Source of the DNA: Candidatus Roizmanbacteria bacterium CG_4_10_14_0_8_um_filter_39_9
GTDB lineage: Bacteria; Patescibacteriota; Microgenomatia; UBA1406; GWC2-37-13
DNA: 8,003 bases
Direction of reading: 5' to 3'
NCBI GenBank assembly: GCA_002784505.1
Contig: PFLF01000033.1
Location: 1-8,003 of the forward strand
Below, in pieces: positions 1 through 6,421 of this stretch. Numbering within the stretch: the first letter of the stretch is position 1; each line of letters begins with the position of its first letter. The notes below the pieces were generated by a model, which was not told the origin of the DNA, ran no database searches, and saw only the letters and a program-made list of their open reading frames with translations. Position numbers and translations under genes: made by a program.

Positions 1-261
1 CTTCCGGAAGATAAGCCGGGAATAATTGAAAAGTTTGCACAAAAATCAGGAGACACCGGTTCACCCGAGGTCCAGGCAGCACTTCTTACTTTGAAAATTG
101 AAAAATTGACCGGTCATTTAAATGTCAATCAAAAAGACAATCACTCACGACGGGGTCTTCTTAAGGTTATTGCAAAGCGCAGAAGAATCTTAAACTACTT
201 GCAAAAATTGGACGAAAAAAGATATAAAAAACTTATCGAACAGCTTGGTCTCAAAAAATAA
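1..261 (+). CDS. rpsO: 30S ribosomal protein S15 (5'-partial)
   Basis: Frame 1 is open from the first base and ends with tandem TAA stops (259-261 and 262-264), giving 86 residues. S15 binds 16S rRNA early in assembly of the 30S platform. The sequence carries the family's diagnostic stretches: DTGSPEVQ near residues 18-25, and a KDNHSRRGLL block followed by a basic helix (KRRR) and the terminal LIEQLGLKK. Against the E. coli protein, which I recall as 89 residues, only about three N-terminal residues are missing, so the start lies just left of the window. It is followed after a 99-base gap by pnp, an order conserved in many bacteria. No clear terminator follows it; a weak bulged stem (284-293 with 310-317) lies in the gap. 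The identification is secure. Confidence 0.97.
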   Translation, partial: LPEDKPGIIEKFAQKSGDTGSPEVQAALLTLKIEKLTGHLNVNQKDNHSRRGLLKVIAKRRRILNYLQKLDEKRYKKLIEQLGLKK

Positions 262-325
262 TAAGAGCATCGCATGTCTTCAGTTAAGGGAACGGTTTTG
301 TAGTGTTATGTTCTTAAATTAGGCG

Positions 326-354
326 TACACACGTTGTAATTAGCAATTTATCAT
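326..354 (+). promoter_or_regulatory. Putative pnp promoter (leaderless type)
   Basis: A TATCAT -10 candidate lies at 349-354, and TACACA at 326-331 (4/6 to TTGACA) is 17 bases upstream. Six bases separate the -10 from the ATG at 361, so the expected transcription start falls on or next to the start codon. No Shine-Dalgarno sequence occurs in the 20 bases before the ATG. An alternative -10, TTGTAAT around 334-340, would give a leader of roughly 13-14 bases. The call is inferred from spacing and consensus only. Confidence 0.45.
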
Positions 355-360
355 TTATTC

Positions 361-2451
361 ATGAATATCATTGAAAAATCTCTCGAACTTCAGGGGAAAA
401 CATTAACACTCCAATTTGGGAAGCTCGCACAGGCGGTCGATACTTCCGTTTACGCCACAATGGGGGGAGCCGCGGTACTTGTGACTGTTGCGGTTGGCGC
501 AGAAAACCCGGCAATTGATTATTTTCCTCTCAGCATCGAATATGTTGAGAAATTATATGCAGGAGGACTTATTAAAGGGTCTCGCTGGATAAAACGGGAA
601 GGAAGACCATCGGACGAAGCAGTCCTCACCGGTCGTCTCATTGATAGGTCGGTAAGACCGTTATTTCCAAAATCATTCAAAAAACAGGTACAGGTTGTCA
701 TCACTCTTTTATCGGTCGACGGAAGCACGTCGGTTGAGGTTCTTTCATCGGTTGCCGCGTCGGCTGCGCTTGCCGCATCAAGCGTCCCCTGGGATGGCCC
801 AATCAGCACCATGAAGGTGGGATATGTGGTTGACCCCGACGGAAAAAAAGGCAATTTTATGGTAAATCCGACGGAGGAGGAGATGGCTCAATCATCTTTA
901 AATCTTGTTGTATCTTCCACAAAAGAAAAGGTTGTCATGATAGAAACGGAAGCAGATACCATCGCTGAAGAAGTTATTGAAGAGGGTATTGAGCTTGCCA
1001 AGCAAGCAAATGTAAAAATCATTGAATTTATTTCATCTGTTGTCAAAACGGTTGGTAAGACAAAAAATAAAGCGCCAAATGAAGAACTGTATGAAGACAT
1101 AATTGCAGCTATAAAAAAATCACACACCAAAGAACTTGAAAAAGCAGTCAAAGAAGCGGCATCCACTGCCGGATCCGGGAGCGAACTATTAGTCGGATTG
1201 GTTGACTCGTTATATGCAGAGCTAGATAATAAATTTGATAAAAAACAAATTCTTGCCGCAATAAATAAGTACAACTATGCCGTCATTAAAGAAAATATTC
1301 TGCAGAAAAAACAGCGCCCTGACGGTCGTAAGGTCGATCAGGTACGTGATCTTCGCATTGAAGCGGGCATATTACCTCGCACTCATGGATCAGCATTATT
1401 TCAACGTGGTCAAACACAGGTTCTTTCCATTGCGACTCTCGGTTCAACGACACTTGAACAGCTGATTGAAGGACCGGAAGGAAAAGAAGCAAAGCGCTAC
1501 ATTCATCATTACTCCGACGGACCTTATTCGTATGGACAGACTGGGCGCATGTTCGGGCCGAGCCGTCGTGCAATAGGTCATGGGGCACTTGCTGAAAAAG
1601 CCATTGAGCCGGTTCTTCCCACATCTGACGAATTTCCCTATGCAATCAGGGTAGTCTCCGAGATCTTAGCTGAAAACGGCTCATCTTCCATGGGTTCAAT
1701 CTCTGGGTCATCTCTTGCTCTTATGGATGCAGGAGTTCCAATACGGGATGCGGTTGCCGGGGTCGCCATGGGGCTTATGTCAAAGTCCGACTCAGACTAT
1801 GTCATTCTTACCGACATTGTTGGCCTCGAGGATTTTTCAGGAGAGATGGACTTTAAAATTGCAGGAACAAAAGATGGCATAACCGCTATTCAACTGGATG
1901 TCAAAAATAAGGGATTAACAAAAAAAATGATTCATGAAATTTTTGAGCAAGGGAAAGTTGCACGTACTCACATTCTTTCTGAAATGGGTAAAATTCTTAG
2001 CAAGCCAAGACAAGTCATATCAGATTATGCTCCCAAAGTTGTGGTTCTCACCCCTCCTCAAGATAAAATTGGGGAGATTATTGGTCCGGGAGGAAAAAAT
2101 ATTCGAGCGCTTATTGCACGGACCAACACGGAAATCAATATAACCGATGATGGCCGGGTAACGGTCTCAGGAATTGATCGCGTGAAGGTTGAAGAAGCAG
2201 TTGAGGCAATCGGAAATATTACCCACGAGCTTAAAGTCGGCGAGGAATTTGAAGGTACGGTTATGCGCATCCTTCCCTTTGGAGCATTTGTAGAGTGTCT
2301 GCCCGGTAAAGAAGGAATGGTACATGTATCTAAAATGGGGAAGGGATTTGTGAAAGATGCAAGCAAAGTCGTTTCCGTTGGACAAAAAATAAAGGTAAAA
2401 GTGTATCAGGTTGATCAGCGGGGACGAGTTAATCTTGAGATGACTCAATAA
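361..2451 (+). CDS. pnp: Polyribonucleotide nucleotidyltransferase (PNPase)
   Basis: Phosphorolytic 3'-5' exoribonuclease: RNA plus phosphate gives nucleoside diphosphates. In other bacteria it acts as a trimer in cytoplasmic RNA decay. The product is 696 residues, close to the usual 700-710. Domains in order: RNase PH-like 1 (about 8-140), helical linker (about 145-300), RNase PH-like 2 (from RPDGR at 319 to about 540), KH (GPGG loop at 575-578) and S1 (about 626-696). Phosphate-site serines SSS lie at 441-443 and the active-site acidic pair is D491 and D497 in EDFSGEMDF. The E. coli FFRR loop reads WIKR here. The ATG at 361 gives a normal PNPase N terminus (MNIIEKSLELQGK) but has no ribosome binding site; a -10 box ends 6 bases upstream. 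All key residues are present, so activity is expected. Confidence 0.98.
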   Translation: MNIIEKSLELQGKTLTLQFGKLAQAVDTSVYATMGGAAVLVTVAVGAENPAIDYFPLSIEYVEKLYAGGLIKGSRWIKREGRPSDEAVLTGRLIDRSVRPLFPKSFKKQVQVVITLLSVDGSTSVEVLSSVAASAALAASSVPWDGPISTMKVGYVVDPDGKKGNFMVNPTEEEMAQSSLNLVVSSTKEKVVMIETEADTIAEEVIEEGIELAKQANVKIIEFISSVVKTVGKTKNKAPNEELYEDIIAAIKKSHTKELEKAVKEAASTAGSGSELLVGLVDSLYAELDNKFDKKQILAAINKYNYAVIKENILQKKQRPDGRKVDQVRDLRIEAGILPRTHGSALFQRGQTQVLSIATLGSTTLEQLIEGPEGKEAKRYIHHYSDGPYSYGQTGRMFGPSRRAIGHGALAEKAIEPVLPTSDEFPYAIRVVSEILAENGSSSMGSISGSSLALMDAGVPIRDAVAGVAMGLMSKSDSDYVILTDIVGLEDFSGEMDFKIAGTKDGITAIQLDVKNKGLTKKMIHEIFEQGKVARTHILSEMGKILSKPRQVISDYAPKVVVLTPPQDKIGEIIGPGGKNIRALIARTNTEINITDDGRVTVSGIDRVKVEEAVEAIGNITHELKVGEEFEGTVMRILPFGAFVECLPGKEGMVHVSKMGKGFVKDASKVVSVGQKIKVKVYQVDQRGRVNLEMTQ

Positions 2452-2463
2452 ATCGTGTAAGAT
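2435..2463 (+). promoter_or_regulatory. Putative ftsK promoter (leaderless type)
   Basis: TTGAGA (2435-2440, 5/6 to the -35 consensus) lies 17 bases from TAAGAT (2458-2463, 4/6 to the -10 consensus). The -10 ends 5 bases before the ftsK ATG at 2469, so transcription would begin at or beside the start codon. The -35 lies inside the last codons of pnp. GAGG at 2464-2467 is only one base from the ATG, too close to work as a standard Shine-Dalgarno site. This is the best-matched -35/-10 pair in the window. Confidence 0.55.
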
Positions 2464-2468
2464 GAGGT

Positions 2469-4640
2469 ATGGCACGGAAAAAATCATTGTTTAAGATCCC
2501 GTTTCTCAAAATAAAGGTGAATAGTAAGACGGTGTTTAATATAGTGGGATTTTTACTCATCGGCTTTGCCCTTATTCTCCTATTTTCATTTGCCAACATG
2601 TTTGCTCCTCAAAACGGCGAAGGAGTACTGCTTCGGCGAATCAATCAATATCTTCTAGATTTGTTTGGTGCGATGGCACTCTCAATCCCTTTTATCATTA
2701 TTCTTATTGCCGGCCACTTGTTCAATTCTAAAAAGTTTAACTTCGTAAAATTAAATATCACCTTTGGACTTATCTTTATTTCGGTGTCACTTCTCGGATT
2801 ATTTCAGGCGGGAAGTATTGGCAAAAGGATGTTTACTCTCCTTGATTACTACATATCATTACCCGGGGCTATCATTGTTTTATTTATTGTATTTATCATT
2901 GGGCTCATCTTATTTTTGGATACCTCAATTGACGTTTTCTTTTTTTCATTATTTGGGATATTAAAAACTGTAGGGTCAGTATTTAAAAAAGTGATTATGA
3001 GCGGAAAACCTTCCAAAAATGTTCGTTTGAAACAGGATAAATTTATCGAAGATAATAAAGTCTCTGAAAAGCCAAAAGCTGCGCCTCAGCCCATTCCAAC
3101 TCCGGCAATTCATCCGATCGCACCTGTATCCTCCGTAAATTCTGCGGGACAGCCGGGCTTTGTGGTACGCCCCATTTCCCAGGCATCGTCAACCTGGATT
3201 TTTCCACCACTGAACTTATTGGCAGATGTAAAGCAAATTGAAGCTGATCGGGGAGATGTAAACGCGAATGCGGCAATTATCGAAAATACTCTCGAAAGCT
3301 TTGGTATCCGCGCGCGGGTATCTGAGGTTAACAAAGGACCGGCAGTAACTCAGTATGCCATTCAGATAACACAAGGGACAAAACTATCTAAAATAACCTC
3401 TCTTTCAAATGATCTTGCATTGGCATTGGCTGCCTCAACCGGTCAGGTGCGTATTGAGGCGCCTATTCCTGGCCGCGCATTGGTCGGAGTTGAGATTCCA
3501 AATAACCGGCCGCAAATAGTCACACTTAAAAGTATTCTTGCGGATCCCATTTTTACAAAAAGTAATGATCCGCTTCTGGTGCCTTTAGGTCTTGATGTCT
3601 CCGGCAAGCCTCAGGCGGTCAGTATATCAAAAATGCCGCACTGCCTTATTGCCGGAACAACCGGCTCGGGAAAGTCGGTCATGTTAAACGCATGGATAAG
3701 CACCTTTCTTTTCAGAACGAGGCCGGAGGAACTACGACTGATCCTGGTGGACCCCAAACGTGTTGAAATGACCTCATATAACGGTATATCACACCTCCTT
3801 ACCGAGGTAATTGTTGATACCGAAAAAACCGTTTCAGCTCTTCGGTGGACAGTTGCCGAGATGGAAACAAGATATAAACAGTTTGCCAAGGCTGGAGCAC
3901 GAAATATTGAAAGCTATAATTTACTTGAAGGGGTTGAAAAAAAACCTTATATTGTCTTTGTTATTGACGAGCTTGCGGATCTGATGATTTTTGCACCGGG
4001 TGACGTTGAAGCGTTAATTACGCGCATAGCCCAGATGGCCCGGGCAACGGGGATCCATCTTGTTCTCGCAACACAGAGGCCGTCAGTCGACGTGATTACC
4101 GGTTTAATGAAGGCAAATATTCCCACGCGCTTGGCATTTAATGTATCGTCAATGATTGACTCTCGTGTGATCATCGATATGCCGGGTGCTGAAAAATTGC
4201 TTGGAAAAGGCGATATGTTGTTTCTCCCTCCCGACCAAGCAAAACCACGCCGTATTCAAGGCCCTTTCATCACAGAAAAAGAAACCTCACAGCTTGTTAA
4301 GTTTATAAGATCTCAGGCTCCGGAGGTTCATTACACTGAAGAAATTACAGAAGGAGCTGGTGAAATGCTTATCGGTGGTCAGATGCCTATTCCCGGAGTC
4401 AAAGTTTCCGATCGCGACCCATTATTTAATCAAGCAGTACAGATAATTTCCTCTTTTGATAAGGCGTCCGCATCACTTCTTCAAAGAAGGCTTAAGGTTG
4501 GATATGCAAGAGCTGCTCGACTTCTTGATGAGCTTGAAGGAGCGGGAATGGTATCGCCTGCCGAAGGATCGAAGCCACGAGAAGTAATCAAGCGGCCGAT
4601 GCAACAAGACACAACTCCGATTGTAGAAGAGGTTATTTAA
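2469..4640 (+). CDS. ftsK: FtsK/SpoIIIE-family DNA translocase
   Basis: ATP-driven double-stranded DNA pump that clears chromosomes from the division septum; in characterised species it also activates XerCD/dif recombination. The product is 723 residues, nearer to SpoIIIE length than to E. coli FtsK. A basic N-terminal tail precedes four strong membrane segments (about 22-45, 62-85, 94-115 and 130-150), with a further hydrophobic stretch near 152-170. A short Pro/Ala-rich linker follows (about 198-220). The motor has Walker A GTTGSGKS at 396-403 and Walker B with D500-E501 in FVIDELADL. The ATQRPSVDVITG motif follows. The winged-helix gamma domain, which in the family reads oriented KOPS/SRS DNA, covers about 648-710 (DPLFNQAV to EGAGMVSP). 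The gene starts 17 bases after the pnp stop, with its own promoter-like sequence. It appears complete. Confidence 0.96.
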   Translation: MARKKSLFKIPFLKIKVNSKTVFNIVGFLLIGFALILLFSFANMFAPQNGEGVLLRRINQYLLDLFGAMALSIPFIIILIAGHLFNSKKFNFVKLNITFGLIFISVSLLGLFQAGSIGKRMFTLLDYYISLPGAIIVLFIVFIIGLILFLDTSIDVFFFSLFGILKTVGSVFKKVIMSGKPSKNVRLKQDKFIEDNKVSEKPKAAPQPIPTPAIHPIAPVSSVNSAGQPGFVVRPISQASSTWIFPPLNLLADVKQIEADRGDVNANAAIIENTLESFGIRARVSEVNKGPAVTQYAIQITQGTKLSKITSLSNDLALALAASTGQVRIEAPIPGRALVGVEIPNNRPQIVTLKSILADPIFTKSNDPLLVPLGLDVSGKPQAVSISKMPHCLIAGTTGSGKSVMLNAWISTFLFRTRPEELRLILVDPKRVEMTSYNGISHLLTEVIVDTEKTVSALRWTVAEMETRYKQFAKAGARNIESYNLLEGVEKKPYIVFVIDELADLMIFAPGDVEALITRIAQMARATGIHLVLATQRPSVDVITGLMKANIPTRLAFNVSSMIDSRVIIDMPGAEKLLGKGDMLFLPPDQAKPRRIQGPFITEKETSQLVKFIRSQAPEVHYTEEITEGAGEMLIGGQMPIPGVKVSDRDPLFNQAVQIISSFDKASASLLQRRLKVGYARAARLLDELEGAGMVSPAEGSKPREVIKRPMQQDTTPIVEEVI

Positions 4641-4644
4641 TCCG

Positions 4645-5004
4645 TTATGATTTCTGTTGCCGTATTTGAGAAAGATTTTCCATATACGCATTTTTCATTT
4701 CTTTTACTCCCAAAGCTATCAGTCCCCACGCAACTAAATTAATTGGGGCTAAGGCACATGCACCAGGCCCAGAAATTATTGATGCTAAGATAGCAGTTGA
4801 TTCATTTAACGGTAGTCCTGAATTAATAGCTGCGTATGCTATGGGTACATCAATTCCAACTGCTAAAGCAGTACCGATCATCGCCAAACCTGTGCCTGTA
4901 GACGAGGTCATTACGGTTTTTTTCAGCGCATCAACTACCCCAAATGCGCCCGGATTAACCGTTCGAGCGGCAGATTCAGGGACAGTACCATTAAGACTTT
5001 TCAT
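4645..5004 (-). CDS. Small two-helix membrane protein, unknown function
   Basis: I do not recognise this protein. From the ATG at 5004 it has 119 residues. A polar N terminus (MKSLNGTVPESAARTV) leads into a first hydrophobic stretch (about residues 37-58, rich in Gly and Ala), a short loop (NSGLPLNES), a second longer one (about 72-100, including GPGACALAP), and a charged C-terminal tail ending in RQQKS. A bitopic or hairpin membrane topology is likely. In-frame TTG at 5031 would add nine residues, but the ATG has a weak GGGTGGG ribosome-binding-like sequence 6 bases upstream. It is convergent with ftsK: the two stop codons are separated by 4 bases. A strong extended -10 promoter lies upstream at 5048-5056, which supports it being a real gene. 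Function is open. Confidence 0.7.
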   Translation of the reverse strand: MKSLNGTVPESAARTVNPGAFGVVDALKKTVMTSSTGTGLAMIGTALAVGIDVPIAYAAINSGLPLNESTAILASIISGPGACALAPINLVAWGLIALGVKEMKNAYMENLSQIRQQKS

Positions 5005-5047
5005 TTTTTGCCCACCCGTCAGCAACTTCAATTGACATAATACCTAT

Positions 5048-5056
5048 AGTATAGCA
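5048..5056 (-). promoter_or_regulatory. Extended -10 promoter of small membrane protein
   Basis: Read on the minus strand, this is TGC followed by TATACT, an extended -10 element one base from the TATAAT consensus. No good -35 is visible 16-18 bases further upstream, as is usual for extended -10 promoters. Expected transcription starts near 5041, giving a leader of about 36 bases to the ATG at 5004. Unlike the + strand genes in this window, this gene would not be leaderless. Confidence 0.55.
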
Positions 5057-5106
5057 CAAAAAAAGATAAATACCGCATAAACTTTCGTTAGTGTCTGTAT
5101 AAATAT

Positions 5107-5241
5107 TTGGAGTCAAAAAGGAAACTTTTAAGAATAATTATTCCAAACCTAAAGTCAGAATCTTCTCTTCTAAAAAAGTTTCAATCGTATAAGACTTTTC
5201 TCGTATATGAGAAACATAAACTTGAATCAATCGGCCAATAA
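5107..5241 (+). CDS. Possible 44-codon small ORF, TTG start
   Basis: The frame starting at TTG 5107 and ending at TAA 5239-5241 encodes 44 residues (begins LESKRKLLRIII, with TTG read as Met at initiation, and ends KHKLESIGQ). It is open back to 5092, with no ATG or GTG start. TATAAA at 5098-5103 resembles a -10 but is only 3 bases from the TTG, and there is no Shine-Dalgarno site. In favour: balanced helix-forming composition, and hairpins with a T tract lying 50-80 bases downstream. Against: an open run of this length in one frame of AT-rich DNA is not rare, and it matches no family I know. Probably chance, but a conserved small protein cannot be excluded. Confidence 0.2.
   Translation: MESKRKLLRIIIPNLKSESSLLKKFQSYKTFLVYEKHKLESIGQ
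5197..5214. repeat. Perfect 6-bp inverted repeat (operator-like)
   Basis: TTTCTC at 5197-5202 and GAGAAA at 5209-5214 are perfect complements around a 6-base GTATAT spacer, itself nearly self-complementary. The 18-base palindrome lies in the divergent intergenic region, about 140 bases upstream of the minus-strand promoter and about 200 bases upstream of the aldo-keto reductase promoter. Its size suits a dimeric regulator site or a weak RNA stem; nothing else supports either. Confidence 0.3.
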
Positions 5242-5300
5242 AAAAGGGGAGGCGTCGCACATAAGCACAAGGCTTATAGCTCGTGTTCTCCCTGATGATT
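5240..5300 (-). ncRNA. Candidate short structured RNA or minus-strand terminator
   Basis: On the minus strand an extended -10, TGA-CATAAT (5315-5307), predicts a start near 5300, and a perfect TTGACA lies just upstream (5331-5326), though at a 13-base spacing that is too short to pair with it. The transcript would fold with GGGAG (5292-5288) pairing CTCCC (5251-5247), CAC (5285-5283, of the plus-strand GTG) pairing GTG (5260-5258), and ATAAGC (5277-5272) pairing GCTTAT (5266-5261) around a 5-base loop. Six T residues (5245-5240) follow, as in a Rho-independent terminator. The RNA would be about 60 nt. It matches no RNA family I recognise. The same element could simply be a terminator or an attenuator. 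Confidence 0.35.
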
Positions 5301-5324
5301 AATCTAATTATGTCATCTTTTTTT
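5294..5324 (+). terminator. Rho-independent terminator-like hairpin
   Basis: GATGA (5294-5298) pairs with TCATC (5313-5317), and TAAT (5300-5303) with ATTA (5307-5310), around a 3-base loop with a small internal mismatch. A run of seven T follows (5318-5324). The stem is AT-rich and so only moderately stable. No confirmed + strand gene ends nearby: the closest are ftsK, 650 bases upstream, and the doubtful ORF ending at 5241. It could stop ftsK read-through, shield the aldo-keto reductase operon, or end an unrecognised transcript. Confidence 0.45.
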
Positions 5325-5411
5325 CTGTCAAGCCCAATATTGAGAGCTCAAATCATATCCTGAATGAGCGAATATTCATACAAGAGACATGTTTATCAAA
5401 ATTCCTTTTTT

Positions 5412-5420
5412 TGGTATACT
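5412..5420 (+). promoter_or_regulatory. Extended -10 promoter of the redox cassette
   Basis: TGG followed by TATACT (5415-5420) is a near-consensus extended -10 element. It ends 6 bases before the ATG at 5427, so the predicted first transcribed base is at or next to the start codon. The -35 region (TTTATC, 5392-5397) is poor, as is common for this promoter class. It should drive the aldo-keto reductase and probably the two genes after it. It also argues against the longer reading of the gene from 5364. Confidence 0.65.
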
Positions 5421-5426
5421 TTTAAT

Positions 5427-6398
5427 ATGAAATATCGAAGATTAGGTAAAACCGGATGGAATGTGAGTGAACTGGGCCATGGAATGTGGGGAATGGGGGG
5501 TTGGAGTGGCTCCGATGATGACGAGTCAATGAAAGCGCTTCATTTATCTGTTGAGTCTGGTATCAATTTTTTTGACACTGCTTGGGTATATGGCAACGGT
5601 AGAAGTGAAAAGCTGTTAGGGCAGCTTGTTAAAGATTTCCCAGAAAAAAAACTTTATATTTCGACAAAGATACCTCCAAAAAACTTTAAATGGCCAATGG
5701 AACCTACCTTTACTCTTGAGGAAACATTCTCTTCAAGCCATATTAAGGAGTATGTGCAAAAAAGTTTGAAAAATCTGGGGGTTGCACAGATAGACCTTGT
5801 TTTACTCCATGGTTGGGATGATATATGGGCTAAAGATGAACAGTGGCAAAAAACCGTATTAGAATTAAAACAGAGCGGTCTTATAAATGCATTTGGATTA
5901 AGTATCGATAGATGGGAGCCAAATAATGCAATTTCGGCGATTAATACCGGATTAATAGATGCGGTCGAAGTTATTTACAATATATTTGATCAAGCGCCCG
6001 AAGATAAACTATTTGCAGTTTGCCGCAACATGGATGTTGGAGTTATCGCCCGAGTTCCATTTGATGAAGGGACGTTGACCGAGGCTTTGACTATAAAAAG
6101 TAAATGGCCGGAAGGAGATTGGAGAAATCTATATTTTGGGCCAGAAAATCTTCAGCCAAGCCTTGATCATCTAAAATCACTGAAGGCAGATCTTCCTGCG
6201 GGCACAAACATTCCGGAATTAGCGCTTCAGTTTATTCTTTCTCAGCCAGCTGTAAGTACCACCATTCCCGGCATGAGGAAGACGGAGAATATTAAAAAAA
6301 ACATCATTGCTATGGAAAAAGGTAAACTATCTGACCAAATGATTCAAAACTTACGCAAACATCGTTGGGACCGTAAGCCAACTTCCTGGTCAGGTTAA
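5427..6398 (+). CDS. Aldo-keto reductase family oxidoreductase
   Basis: Cytoplasmic (beta/alpha)8-barrel NAD(P)H-dependent carbonyl reductase of 323 residues, normal for the YhdN/IolS-like (AKR11-type) branch. The N terminus MKYRRLGKTG is typical. The catalytic tetrad is complete: D50 (FFDTA), Y55 (WVYG), K81 (ISTK) and H128 (LLHGW). GNGRSEKLLG (56-65) and the late IPGMRKTENI cofactor-phosphate region also fit the family. I chose the ATG at 5427, not the in-frame ATG at 5364, because the 21 extra residues are unlike the family and the promoter -10 lies between the two. It is the first gene of a three-gene cassette. There is no Shine-Dalgarno site and translation may be leaderless. Substrate cannot be read from sequence; candidates are sugar-derived or other small aldehydes and ketones. 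Confidence 0.93.
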   Translation: MKYRRLGKTGWNVSELGHGMWGMGGWSGSDDDESMKALHLSVESGINFFDTAWVYGNGRSEKLLGQLVKDFPEKKLYISTKIPPKNFKWPMEPTFTLEETFSSSHIKEYVQKSLKNLGVAQIDLVLLHGWDDIWAKDEQWQKTVLELKQSGLINAFGLSIDRWEPNNAISAINTGLIDAVEVIYNIFDQAPEDKLFAVCRNMDVGVIARVPFDEGTLTEALTIKSKWPEGDWRNLYFGPENLQPSLDHLKSLKADLPAGTNIPELALQFILSQPAVSTTIPGMRKTENIKKNIIAMEKGKLSDQMIQNLRKHRWDRKPTSWSG

Positions 6399-6421
6399 TA
6401 GTTACTAATAAACAAATCGAC

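Larger units (their letters stand above)
5057..5411. other. Divergent intergenic region
   Basis: This stretch between the promoter of the minus-strand membrane protein and the promoter of the + strand redox cassette contains no recognised gene. It is AT-rich. It holds the doubtful TTG-start ORF (5107-5241), the palindrome at 5197-5214, and the paired hairpins at 5247-5292 and 5294-5317. Small perfect palindromes CAATATTG (5335-5342) and GAGCTC (5344-5349) occur further right. An in-frame ATG at 5364 precedes the aldo-keto reductase, but it lies upstream of that gene's promoter. Confidence 0.6.

Noticed and set aside
519..2366. Several 100-130 codon minus-strand open frames inside pnp
   Set aside because: They lie antisense to a complete conserved gene, overlap one another, and have no family-like composition or promoters.
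2464..2467. GAGG before the ftsK ATG as a ribosome binding site
   Set aside because: It is one base from the start codon, too close for standard pairing; the -10 box just upstream explains the region better.
5292..5317. CTGATGA resembling a hammerhead ribozyme core
   Set aside because: The required GAAA segment and the third helix with a cleavage site are missing; the bases are explained by the GATGA/TCATC stem.
5364..5426. In-frame upstream ATG extending the aldo-keto reductase by 21 residues
   Set aside because: The extension (MSEYSYKRHVYQ...) is unlike the family N terminus, and the near-consensus extended -10 at 5412-5420 lies inside it, so the 5427 ATG is the better start.
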